NCBI GenBank assembly: GCA_016184115.1
Contig: JACPDH010000045.1
Location: 20,685 to 84,684 of the forward strand
DNA length: 64,000 nucleotides
Reading direction: 5' to 3'
Origin: Acidobacteriota bacterium
GTDB lineage: Bacteria; Acidobacteriota; Thermoanaerobaculia; Gp7-AA8
Within the stretch, counting starts at the first letter, position 1; each line of letters starts with the position of its first letter. The notes beneath the pieces are model-generated. The model ran no database searches. It saw only the letters and a program-made list of their open reading frames with translations, and was not told the origin of the DNA. Made by a program: the position numbers and the translations under genes. Positions 15,699 through 24,293 of this stretch are shown here, in pieces.

Positions 15699-18600
15699 AT
15701 GCGGAGATTCACCATCGCGATCTCTCTCTTCCTATTCTCTTTTGTCGCTCTCAGGGCCGTACCCGGCCAGGGCGACCGGACGGGGACCTCAATGCAGAAG
15801 AAAGATGCCGAAGCGTTGTACGCCGAAGGCTCCTGGGCACTCGCGCACGAGAAGTACGCGGGAATCGATCAGGCGTCACTCTCCGATGACGAGAAACGCT
15901 GGGTTCGCTTCCGCCTCGCCGACACGAGCTGGAGGAAGCTCTCGACCGATGAGCTCTCCGACACGACGCCCATCGATGATGCACGCCGCGAGCTCGAGAA
16001 GCTCCTCGGCGAGCTCGACCTCGAAGACAACGCGCAGGCGCGCCTCGCTGCCGAGATTCACGAGTCGCTCGGCGACTCCTGGTGGTCGACGGAGAACTAC
16101 AACAACTGGAGCGCGTCGTGGCCCCACTACCAAAGCGCACTCGATTGGTGGGGAGGCGATCGCGACCTCGAGCTCGCACGCGCGCGGTATCTAGGCATCG
16201 TCTGGAAAGCGGCGACGCCCGCGTGGAGAAACCCGTGGGAGCGCTACCGCTATTGGGGCAATGTCGTGCCGCAGAACATCCTCGAGAACGCCGTCAAGAT
16301 CGCGAAGACGCCGACCGACGTGTCGCGAGCGAATTACCTCCTCGCTCTCTCGATGCAGAACAACTCCGACCCTGCGACGCAGGAGCGCGTCAAGGAGTCG
16401 TTTGTCGCCGCGGTCGCACCCGGGAAACAGGCGGAGTGGCACGACGACGCGCTCTTCTCGCAAGGTCAATGGCTCGAGCGGAGCGGCACGATCGAGTATC
16501 TCGACGACGGCAACTTCCGAGTGCGCCCCGACTTTCCCGCGGCGCTCGCGTCGTACAAACGACTCACGACCGAGTACAGGAAGGGCGAGACACCCTACTT
16601 CGACGAGGCTGAACAGCGGATACGCGAGATCACGCAACCTGCGATCAGACTCGCGGTGTCGAACGTGTTCCTTCCCGGCTCGAAGGCGCAATACGTCATC
16701 GCCTGGCGCAACGTGAAGTCGGCTGAGATCTCATTGAAGAAGGTTGACCTGACATCGAGTCTCTCGTTCCGCGACGGTCAGCGCGACTTCGGCCAGTGGC
16801 TCGACGCGATCGACGGCGGCTCGACGGTCGAGACCTGGACCCGCCCTCTCGACAGCAGTGGCGACTACGTACCCGGCAGCGAGCAGGTCGAGATCGATCG
16901 CCAGCTATCGCCGGGGGCATACCTGCTCGAAGCGAAATCGGGCGCCGGTTCCGCACGCGAGCTCATTCTCGTCACCGACGCCGCGATTGTGACGCGCAGC
17001 TCGTCGCGGCGCTCCGTCGTCTTCGTGGCCGACGCGCGCACCGGTGCACCACTGGCCAACGCGAAGGTCAAACTCTGGGAGCAGTACTGGGACAACGGGA
17101 AGCACCGCTTCTCGAGCTGGACGAAGGCGACGGGCGCCGACGGCATCGCGGAGTTCGAGCTCGACGCGCGCCGAGGCTCGCATCAGATCTTCGCGACTGC
17201 CACCGCGGGCGACCGGCAGGCGATGACTCAGGGCTACGCCTACGGCAACTCGCGCGCTGACGGCAATTGGCGCATCTACGCCGTCACCGACAGGCCGGCC
17301 TACAGACCGGAAGAGACGGTCAACTGGAAGATCACCGCGCGCGTCGAGCGGGAGCTCAAGTACTCGACGCCGGCAAACCAGACGATCGCGTACGAGATCT
17401 GGGACCCTCGCGGCTCGAAGGTCAGCGACGGCAAAATGAAACTCAACGCGTTCGGCAGCGCGTGGAGCGAGCTCGCGTTGAGCGCGACGATGCCGTTAGG
17501 CGAGTACCGCGCAGTCTTCTACACCGAGCGTCACGAGCGCAACATCGGCTCCGCGACCCTCTTCCGCCTGGAGGAGTACAAGCTCCCCGAATTCCTCGTG
17601 ACGGTGAAAACTCCCGAGGAAGAGGGAAAGAGGAAGAGCTTCCGGCTCGGCGACAAGGTCGAGATCGTCGTCGAAGCGGCCTACTTCTTCGGCGGCCCCG
17701 TCGCGAATGCGTCGACTGAGATCGTCGTCCGGCAGAAGGCGTTCTGGCACTCGTGGACGCCGAAGCGCGACTTTCCCTGGTATTTCGAAAGCCCCGCGTC
17801 TCGCTACTACGGCTATGACGAAGGGCAGATCGTCAAGCGCGAGATCGTGACGACCGACGCCGACGGCATCGCGCGACTGACGATCGACAGCCCGCGCAGC
17901 GGAAGCGATCTCGAGTACAGCGTCGAGGCGCGCGTCACCGACGCCTCGCGCCGCGAGGTGTCGGGCTCCGGCAGCGTTCGCGTCACGCAGAAGCCGTTCT
18001 ACGCCTATGCGCGGCCGAAGCACTACCTCTACAAGCCGGGCGACAAAGTGGCGATCGACCTCGAAACGCTCACCGCGAATGACGACCCGCACCCAGCCGG
18101 CGGCTACGTCGCCGTCACGCGCGACACATGGAAGGAAGTCTGGCTCGACCCGAAAGGAGCTCGCCTCGAAGGAAAAGAGCTCGACGCGGCGCGCGCGAAG
18201 CATGGCACCTTCCCTCCTCCGCAGGAGCCAGGACAGCACCCGTGGACGCTCGTCGAGCGCGGCTACGAGCACGAAGACGTCACGAAGGAATTCCTGAAGA
18301 CCGGGAGTGACGGCAAGGCGACGTTCAGCTTCGCCGCGGCGCGCGAGGGGTACTACCGCGTCCGTTGGACGAGCAGCCCGGCCGTAAAGCTCGTTCGCCC
18401 GCGCGACATCGTGGAAGCCGAAACGACGGTCTGGGTCTGCACGTCATCGTCGGCGCGCATCGGCTACTTCCACGACGGAGTCGAGCTGATCGTCGACACC
18501 GACGCGATCCGCGCTGGCAAGACAGCACCGGTCATGATCGTCACGCCGTCGGCTGGCCGCTGGGTGCTATTCAGCGTCGAAGGCGAGGACATCTACAGCC

Positions 18601-21600
18601 GCCGCCTCGTCGAGATGACAGGAAACGTGAAACTCGTCGAGCTGCCGATTGGCTCCGAGCACATTCCCAACATCTTCATCGCCGCCACCTCGGTGATGGA
18701 TCTTCAACTCCAGATGGACACGAAGGAGCTCGTCGTTCCTCCGGTGGAACGGTTCATCAACGTCGACGTGAAGAGTGATCGCGAGCAGTACAGGCCACGC
18801 GATGAAGGCACGCTCTCGATCGTCACGACCGACGCCGACGGCAAACCGGTCGCGGCCGAGGTGACGTTAGGCCTGGTCGATGAGTCGATCTACTCGATCC
18901 AGGACGACTATGCCGGCGACCCGCGCCCATTCTTCTATGGAACGAAGCGCCCGCATTCCGTACAGACGTCGTCGAGCTTCCAGCAGCGGTCGTACATAAA
19001 GCTCGTCAAAGGTAAGCGGGGAGATCTGATCGACGCGCGCTTCGCGATGAACGAGCGCGACGAACTATCCCGAGCGGACCAGGGAGTCGTGGGCGGAGCC
19101 GCGGTTGGCTACTTGGCTGACGCGGTGCAGGAGTCCATCACGATGACCGCGTCGGCCCCAGCCTCAGCCGAGGCCCCCGCGCCGCAGATGCGCCAGCTGG
19201 CGAAAAGTGCAGGGAAGAAGGACTCACCGAAGGAAGAGAAGGCGACTGTCGCGGGAGGCGGTGAGGAAGGCGCGGTGCAGGTCCGCAGTGACTTCCGCTC
19301 GACGATTCTCTGGAAGCCCGATCTCATCACCGACGCCTCGGGGAAGGCGAGTGTGAACGTCACGTTTCCCGACTCGCTCACGACGTGGCGGGCCACAGCG
19401 CGCGCTGCGACCGGCGGTGCCGATTTCGGCATCGGTACGCAGAAGTCGCGCACGAAGATGCCCCTCATCGTCCGCCTGCAGGCGCCGCGCTTCTTCGTCG
19501 TAGGCGACCAGACGGTCGTCTCCGCCGTCATCAACAACAACACAGACGCCGCGCTCTCGGTCACGCCGTCGATCGACGTGGCCGGCCTCGTCGTCTCGGG
19601 CCTCTGGAAAGATGGCAGGGCGGTGAAGGGAGAGGCCGGCCCGGTGCAGATCGCGCCTAACGGCGAAGGCCGCGTCGACTGGGTCGTCGCGGTGAAGGAG
19701 CCAGGTGAGGCACGACTGCGCGTCACCGGCAAGGCTGGCGAGCTCGCCGATGCGATGGAGAAGCCGCTACCCGTCTTCGACCATGGCATCGAGAAGTTCC
19801 TTTCCACCTCGGGGCGCCTGCGCGGCACCGAGGGGCGCTTCGCGCTGAATCTGCCGAAAGAGCGGCGCGACGGCACGACGATAATGACCGTGCAGGTCGC
19901 GCCGAGTCTCGCCGTCACGATGCTCGACGCGCTTCCCTACCTCATCGAGTATCCATACGGCTGCACCGAGCAGACGATGAGCCGGTTCCTCCCGGCAGCG
20001 ATCGTGGCGAAGACTCTCACCGACCAGGGGATCGATCGCGCGACCGTCGCGAGCCGCATCTTCGGCGGCATCGAACGGGATAGCGCAGGAAGGACGCATC
20101 CGGACGGCAAGAAGGATCTCGCGAAGCTCGACGAGATGATCCGCGCCGGGCTCGCGCGCCTTTACGACTTCCAGCACGGCGATGGCGGATGGGGCTGGTG
20201 GAAAGAAGGCGACAGCGACCATTTCATGACTGCCTACGTCGTCTGGGGCCTCGCGGTCGCTCGAGACGGTGGCTTCAGGGTGAAGGACGGCGTCATCGAT
20301 CGCGCAGTGAACTATCTCGACAGCGAGCTGGTCGAGGAAGAGCGCGATCCCGACCGCCAGGCCTGGATGCTCCATGCGCTCGCAATGGCATCGAAGGGAC
20401 AGCCGACCGAGTTTCAGAAGAAGGCGCTCGACAACCTCTGGAAGAACAAAGACAGGATGTCGTCGTACGGCCGTGCTGGGTTCACGATCGCAGCGCACCG
20501 CTTCGGCCAGACCGACCGGGCACAGGCACTCGCGCGCAATCTCGAGAACGGCGCAATCGTCGATAAGGCCCCCGACGCGTCGGTCCTCGTCGCCGGCAGC
20601 GGTTCCGGCGCGGCCGAGGTCATGCCGACGGCGTACTGGGGCTCGCGCGGCTTCTGGTGGCGCTGGCACGAAGGGCCGGTCGAGTCGACGGCGTTCGTAC
20701 TCCGCGCATTGATGACGGTCGACCCGAAGCACCGGATGGTCGAGCCCGCAATGAACTGGCTCGTGAAGAACCGTCGTGGCGCGCAATGGAGCAACACGCG
20801 CGACACGGCGATCGCAGTCCTCGCACTCAACGACTATTTGAGTGCGAGCGGCGAGACCGCGGCCGACGTCGAGTACGAAGTCGTCGTCAATGGTCAGTCG
20901 ATCGCCAAGAAGAAGGTGACGAAGAATCAAATGCTCGCGGCACCAAGCCGCTTCGCGGTCCCCGCGTCGGCGATTCGCGACGCGAACGAGATTCGGGTGA
21001 AGCGCCTCTCCGGCACAAACGCCCTCTACGTATCGGCCGAGTCGCAGTTCTTCAGCCTCGAAGAGCCGGTGAAGGCCGCGGGCAGCGAGATCTTCGTCAA
21101 GCGCGAGTACTACAAGCTCGTCGGGCGCCCGACCCTGCTGAAGGGACGCGTCTACGATCGCATCGCACTGCGCGATGGTGAGTCGGTGAGGAGCGGTGAG
21201 CGCGTCGAGGTCGTCGTGACGATCGAGACGAAGAACGACTACGAGTACCTCCTCCTCGAGGACCTCAAACCGGCCGGGCTCGAAGCGGTCGAGCTCGTCT
21301 CGGGGCAGCCGCTCTACGCGCGCCAGATGATGGCCCCGGAGGTCGAGAAAAAGCACGGCACCGCCGATCAGCGAAAGGCTCCTCGACGTGGCACGACGGG
21401 TTACGGAAGCCAGCAATGGGTCTACCGCGAGCTGCGCGACCGGAAAGTCGCCTTGTTCATCGACCGGCTGGCGCAAGGGACGTGGGAGATTCGATACACG
21501 ATGCGCGCCGAAGTCCCCGGCGAATTCCATGCCCTGCCTCTGTTAGGGCAGGCGATGTACGTCCCGGAGATTCGTGCGAATGGAGACGAAGTTCGAGTGA

Positions 21601-21620
21601 AGGTGGAGGAGAGGGAGTAA
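15699..21620 (+). CDS. Alpha-2-macroglobulin family protein with thioester
   Basis: 1973 residues. A signal peptide (MRRFTIAISLFLFSFVAL, no lipobox Cys seen) precedes the MG domain array typical of YfaS/bacterial alpha-2-macroglobulins. A bait-like low-complexity stretch rich in Ala/Pro/Lys lies around residues 1140-1190. The A2M core begins at STILWKPDLITDASGKA, and the thioester motif YGCTEQ has Cys1422 and Gln1425. A thioester helical domain with GDGGWGWWKEG and a receptor-binding-like C-terminus follow. Such proteins trap proteases in the periplasm by covalent capture. GGAG lies 6 bases before the ATG at 15699. The usual partner, a PbpC-type transglycosylase, is not adjacent. A heptad array begins 6 bases after the stop. 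Confidence 0.9.
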   Translation: MRRFTIAISLFLFSFVALRAVPGQGDRTGTSMQKKDAEALYAEGSWALAHEKYAGIDQASLSDDEKRWVRFRLADTSWRKLSTDELSDTTPIDDARRELEKLLGELDLEDNAQARLAAEIHESLGDSWWSTENYNNWSASWPHYQSALDWWGGDRDLELARARYLGIVWKAATPAWRNPWERYRYWGNVVPQNILENAVKIAKTPTDVSRANYLLALSMQNNSDPATQERVKESFVAAVAPGKQAEWHDDALFSQGQWLERSGTIEYLDDGNFRVRPDFPAALASYKRLTTEYRKGETPYFDEAEQRIREITQPAIRLAVSNVFLPGSKAQYVIAWRNVKSAEISLKKVDLTSSLSFRDGQRDFGQWLDAIDGGSTVETWTRPLDSSGDYVPGSEQVEIDRQLSPGAYLLEAKSGAGSARELILVTDAAIVTRSSSRRSVVFVADARTGAPLANAKVKLWEQYWDNGKHRFSSWTKATGADGIAEFELDARRGSHQIFATATAGDRQAMTQGYAYGNSRADGNWRIYAVTDRPAYRPEETVNWKITARVERELKYSTPANQTIAYEIWDPRGSKVSDGKMKLNAFGSAWSELALSATMPLGEYRAVFYTERHERNIGSATLFRLEEYKLPEFLVTVKTPEEEGKRKSFRLGDKVEIVVEAAYFFGGPVANASTEIVVRQKAFWHSWTPKRDFPWYFESPASRYYGYDEGQIVKREIVTTDADGIARLTIDSPRSGSDLEYSVEARVTDASRREVSGSGSVRVTQKPFYAYARPKHYLYKPGDKVAIDLETLTANDDPHPAGGYVAVTRDTWKEVWLDPKGARLEGKELDAARAKHGTFPPPQEPGQHPWTLVERGYEHEDVTKEFLKTGSDGKATFSFAAAREGYYRVRWTSSPAVKLVRPRDIVEAETTVWVCTSSSARIGYFHDGVELIVDTDAIRAGKTAPVMIVTPSAGRWVLFSVEGEDIYSRRLVEMTGNVKLVELPIGSEHIPNIFIAATSVMDLQLQMDTKELVVPPVERFINVDVKSDREQYRPRDEGTLSIVTTDADGKPVAAEVTLGLVDESIYSIQDDYAGDPRPFFYGTKRPHSVQTSSSFQQRSYIKLVKGKRGDLIDARFAMNERDELSRADQGVVGGAAVGYLADAVQESITMTASAPASAEAPAPQMRQLAKSAGKKDSPKEEKATVAGGGEEGAVQVRSDFRSTILWKPDLITDASGKASVNVTFPDSLTTWRATARAATGGADFGIGTQKSRTKMPLIVRLQAPRFFVVGDQTVVSAVINNNTDAALSVTPSIDVAGLVVSGLWKDGRAVKGEAGPVQIAPNGEGRVDWVVAVKEPGEARLRVTGKAGELADAMEKPLPVFDHGIEKFLSTSGRLRGTEGRFALNLPKERRDGTTIMTVQVAPSLAVTMLDALPYLIEYPYGCTEQTMSRFLPAAIVAKTLTDQGIDRATVASRIFGGIERDSAGRTHPDGKKDLAKLDEMIRAGLARLYDFQHGDGGWGWWKEGDSDHFMTAYVVWGLAVARDGGFRVKDGVIDRAVNYLDSELVEEERDPDRQAWMLHALAMASKGQPTEFQKKALDNLWKNKDRMSSYGRAGFTIAAHRFGQTDRAQALARNLENGAIVDKAPDASVLVAGSGSGAAEVMPTAYWGSRGFWWRWHEGPVESTAFVLRALMTVDPKHRMVEPAMNWLVKNRRGAQWSNTRDTAIAVLALNDYLSASGETAADVEYEVVVNGQSIAKKKVTKNQMLAAPSRFAVPASAIRDANEIRVKRLSGTNALYVSAESQFFSLEEPVKAAGSEIFVKREYYKLVGRPTLLKGRVYDRIALRDGESVRSGERVEVVVTIETKNDYEYLLLEDLKPAGLEAVELVSGQPLYARQMMAPEVEKKHGTADQRKAPRRGTTGYGSQQWVYRELRDRKVALFIDRLAQGTWEIRYTMRAEVPGEFHALPLLGQAMYVPEIRANGDEVRVKVEERE

Positions 21621-21625
21621 ACGCG

Positions 21626-21709
21626 GAATGCGGAACGCGGAATGCGGAACGCGGAATGCGGAACGCGAAATGCGGAACGCGGAACACGAAAGGCGGAACG
21701 CGAAACGCC
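21626..21709. repeat. GAAYGCG tandem heptad array, 12 units
   Basis: Twelve consecutive 7-base units starting 6 bases after the macroglobulin stop codon: GAATGCG and GAACGCG alternate for six units, then variants AAATGCG, GAACACG and AAAGGCG are mixed with GAACGCG. A short facing piece with GATTCCGC follows at about 21721-21735. Confidence 0.92.
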
Positions 21710-21762
21710 ACGGATTCGCGCCGATTCCGCAATCGCCGTCGTCGCGAGGCGACGATGGGTCG

Positions 21763-21960
21763 GTAGCCCCCGGCTTCGGCCGTTATGGCGTCAACTTGAG
21801 GGAACAACCCTTGAAGTTAGAACGTAGAACGATGAATTCAGAACCCAGAAAAGGCCCCACGCTTGCGTTTCTGGGTTCGCAATTCATCGTTCTACGTTCT
21901 AACCTCGGCCTCTTTCTCACGAAGTTCACGCCAACGCGGCTTCAGCCGAGGGTTACTCGC
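21763..21960. repeat. Nested palindrome containing GAA-heptad hairpin (copy 2)
   Basis: The inner hairpin at 21813-21854/21865-21906 has six GAA-initial heptads per arm, nearly perfectly paired. Outer arms flank it: left GTAGCCCCCGGCTTCGGCCG (21763-21782) with GGCGTCAACTTGAGGGAA (21788-21805), and right the imperfect complement of both (about 21914-21960). The whole 198 bases could fold as one long structure in the spacer of convergent genes. With the GAAYGCG array this fills most of 21621-21963. Confidence 0.8.
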
Positions 21961-21963
21961 GGG

Positions 21964-22953
21964 CTAAATCCATCCCTGCAACTCGTGCACGGCGATCGTC
22001 GCCATCGATTCGATCCAGCGCGGACGATCGTTCAGGCACGGGACGAGCGTCAGCGTCTCGCCACCGCCCGCGCGGAACTGCTCCGCGCCGAGATTGCCGA
22101 TCTCGTCGATCGTCTCGAGGCAATCCGTCGTGAAGCCTGGGCAGAGTGCGAGCACACGCTTCACTCCCTGCTTCCCGAGCCCCATCAGAGTCATGTCCGT
22201 GTAAGGCTGTAGCCACGGCTCCCGGCCGAAGCGCGATTGAAAGGTCAACATCCACGCTTCCGGCCGCCAGCGCATCGCCTCCGCGAGAAGGCGCGCAGTC
22301 TCCTGGCAATGCGTCGGGTACGGATCGCCCAGACGCGCGTAGCGCTGCGGAATCCCGTGGAATGACACGATCACCTTGTCGGGAGACCGTGCGAGCCTCT
22401 GCTGCGCCTCCCACACCGATTCCGCGAGCGCTTCAATGTGAAGCGGGTTGTCATAGTAGGGAGGCACGACGCGCAACGACGGAACGAATCGCCGTTTCTG
22501 CAGATCCTGGAAAACCGCGTCAAAGGTCGAGCCCGTCGTCGCAGCCGAATACTGCGGGTACATGGGAAAAAGGAGAATCCGCTCGGCACCCCACTCGAGG
22601 AGCGTGTCGATCGCCGACGAGGTCGATGGGTTGCCGTAACGCATCGCGACCTCGACGCGGATCGAATTGCCAAGATCGGCGGCGAGCGCGTCTTCGAGTG
22701 CGAGCGCCTTCTTCTTCGTCAGCACGAGAAGAGGAGAGCCCTGCGAGGTCCAGATCTTGCGGTAAAGAGCCGCCGACTTCGCCGGGCGCGTCCGCAGGAT
22801 GATTCCATGGAGGATCAGCTTCCAAAGGATGGGATTCAGATCGACCACGCGCCGGTCACCGAGAAACTCCGCAAGGTACCGCCGGACCGCGGCGGTCGTC
22901 GGAGCGTCCGGCGTGCCGAGCTGGGCAAGGAGGATGCCGATCTTGGGTCTCAT
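21964..22953 (-). CDS. hemH: Ferrochelatase
   Basis: 329 residues. Inserts Fe(II) into protoporphyrin IX, the last step of the protoporphyrin branch. Conserved blocks are LLAQLGTPDAPTTAAVRRYL at the N-terminus, MRYGNPSTSSAI, LFPMYPQYSAATTGST, VIVSFHGIPQRYARLGDPY with the metal-site His, TFQSRFGREPWLQPYTD, and CPGFTTDCLETIDEI containing the catalytic Glu. Length equals the usual bacterial enzyme. It is divergently oriented to hemE-hemN-hemY across a 311-base repeat-rich spacer, consistent with a heme locus. Confidence 0.96.
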   Translation of the reverse strand: MRPKIGILLAQLGTPDAPTTAAVRRYLAEFLGDRRVVDLNPILWKLILHGIILRTRPAKSAALYRKIWTSQGSPLLVLTKKKALALEDALAADLGNSIRVEVAMRYGNPSTSSAIDTLLEWGAERILLFPMYPQYSAATTGSTFDAVFQDLQKRRFVPSLRVVPPYYDNPLHIEALAESVWEAQQRLARSPDKVIVSFHGIPQRYARLGDPYPTHCQETARLLAEAMRWRPEAWMLTFQSRFGREPWLQPYTDMTLMGLGKQGVKRVLALCPGFTTDCLETIDEIGNLGAEQFRAGGGETLTLVPCLNDRPRWIESMATIAVHELQGWI

Positions 22954-23264
22954 CGCGGGGAAGATGATAAGAGGTCATAGGTCAAAGGTCATAGGTCAAA
23001 GCAGGCAGTCGTTCAGCGCGCCCGTTCCCTCTCGTCAGAAAAGCACTCCGCTCGACCCTTCGCGGCTGCGTGCCGGCAATGCCCTGTGACCCATGCCCTT
23101 GGACATTCGACCTGGCTTTCGCCTGCTCTGCCCTATGACCTTTGACCTCGAGCCTGCCGTGTGACAGCCCGCACTACCCTTTCCCATCGGAAAGAGGCAG
23201 AGTAACGCCCGAGGAGATCCCGGGACCGCACACACCCCCTGCCCGGGAGCGACACGACAGCCAC
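22954..23264. repeat. Facing AGGTCAW heptad arrays (copy 2)
   Basis: Left array 22972-23006: AGGTCAT, AGGTCAA, AGGTCAT, AGGTCAA, AGCAGGC. Right array 23086-23148: on the complementary strand nine in-phase 7-base units including AGGTCAA, AGGTCAT, AGGGCAG, AGCAGGC and AGGTCGA. The closing AGCAGGC unit also ends the left array of copy 1. The 79-base centre has no recognised feature. Promoters for hemH and hemE must lie here; none could be assigned. A CCCGGG-containing hairpin sits at about 23218-23247. Confidence 0.85.
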
Positions 23265-24293
23265 ATGCCTTCGGAACGCTTTCAGAACGCACTTCGCGGA
23301 GTGCCGCAGACCACCCCTCCCGTCTGGATGATGCGTCAGGCCGGGCGCTACCACTGGCATTACCAGGAGCTTCGCAAAAAGCACTCGTTCGTCGACCTCT
23401 GTCGCGTCCCTGAGCTTGCAGCCGAGGCTGCACGCGGTCCCGTGGCCGATTTCGACTTCGACCTTGCGATCCTGTTCAGTGACATCCTTTTCCCACTCGA
23501 AGCGCTCGGCCTCGGCCTCAGCTACGACGACGGCGGGCCGAAGCTCGAACCAAAGCTCGATGCGTCGCAGCTCGCCCGGTTTCGGAGCGTCGAGGATGCG
23601 GTTCCTCATCTCGAGTTCCAGCGCGAGGCGATGAGGCTGACACGGCAGGTCCTTCCTGCCGACAAGAGTCTGATCGGCTTCGTCGGAGGCGTGTGGACGC
23701 TTTTCGTTTACGCCGTCGAAGGGAGCCACCAAGGCTCGCTTCGCAAGTCAAAGGCCGACCCCGCGCTCTACCGCGCCTTCGCCGACCGGATGACGCCACT
23801 GCTGATCGAGAACATCCGCCTGCAGCTCGACGGCGGAGCTGAATGCGTCATGCTGCTCGACACCGCCGCAGGGGAGCCCTCGCCCGACTGGTTCCGACGC
23901 GAGCTCCTCGGCGACGTGGTCCGCATCGGGCAGGCGTTCCCGGGCAAGATCGGCTACTACTCGAAAGGATCGCAGCCCGCGCATCTCCGCGACCCGCGAC
24001 TCGACGACAAGACGTTCGCTGGCTACGGCGTCGACTGGCGCTGGGACATGACCGAGGCGCTCGGCATGTTCGGAAGCCGCGGGTTCGTTCAGGGAAATTT
24101 CGACCCCGCGCTCCTCTTTCTCTCTCCTGACGCCTTCGCCGACGCGCTGAGGCGCTGGCTGGAGCCGCTCGCGGCCCTGTCACCCGAAGCGCGAAGGGGC
24201 TGGGTCTGCGGCCTCGGCCACGGCCTTCTGCCGGCGACCCCGGAGGAGAATGTCCGCACGTTCGTCCGGATCGTGCGGGAGATGATTCGATGA
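23265..24293 (+). CDS. hemE: Uroporphyrinogen decarboxylase
   Basis: 342 residues from ATG 23265, where the conserved N-terminus begins; upstream in-frame starts would translate repeat DNA. PPVWMMRQAGRYHWHYQELR carries the two arginines that bind substrate carboxylates, and LAILFSDILFPLEALG and GFVGGVWTLFVYAVEG are the other signature blocks. It decarboxylates four acetate chains of uroporphyrinogen III to give coproporphyrinogen III. First gene of an operon with hemN and hemY; the stop overlaps the hemN start (ATGA). The Shine-Dalgarno sequence is weak (GGGAG about 16 bases upstream). Confidence 0.94.
   Translation: MPSERFQNALRGVPQTTPPVWMMRQAGRYHWHYQELRKKHSFVDLCRVPELAAEAARGPVADFDFDLAILFSDILFPLEALGLGLSYDDGGPKLEPKLDASQLARFRSVEDAVPHLEFQREAMRLTRQVLPADKSLIGFVGGVWTLFVYAVEGSHQGSLRKSKADPALYRAFADRMTPLLIENIRLQLDGGAECVMLLDTAAGEPSPDWFRRELLGDVVRIGQAFPGKIGYYSKGSQPAHLRDPRLDDKTFAGYGVDWRWDMTEALGMFGSRGFVQGNFDPALLFLSPDAFADALRRWLEPLAALSPEARRGWVCGLGHGLLPATPEENVRTFVRIVREMIR

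Noticed and set aside
19767..21530. Long minus-strand open frame opposite the macroglobulin gene
   Set aside because: Antisense shadow; no recognisable domain and fully inside a strongly supported gene.
21626..21709. Possible CRISPR array
   Set aside because: The units are 7 bases and contiguous, with no unique spacers and no cas genes in the window.
21813..21906. IS or transposon remnant
   Set aside because: No transposase frame, no target duplication and an internal 7-base period; better described as a hairpin repeat.
23142..23264. N-terminal extension of hemE from an upstream start
   Set aside because: The extension would translate repeat DNA and lacks homology to known HemE proteins; the ATG at 23265 begins the conserved region.
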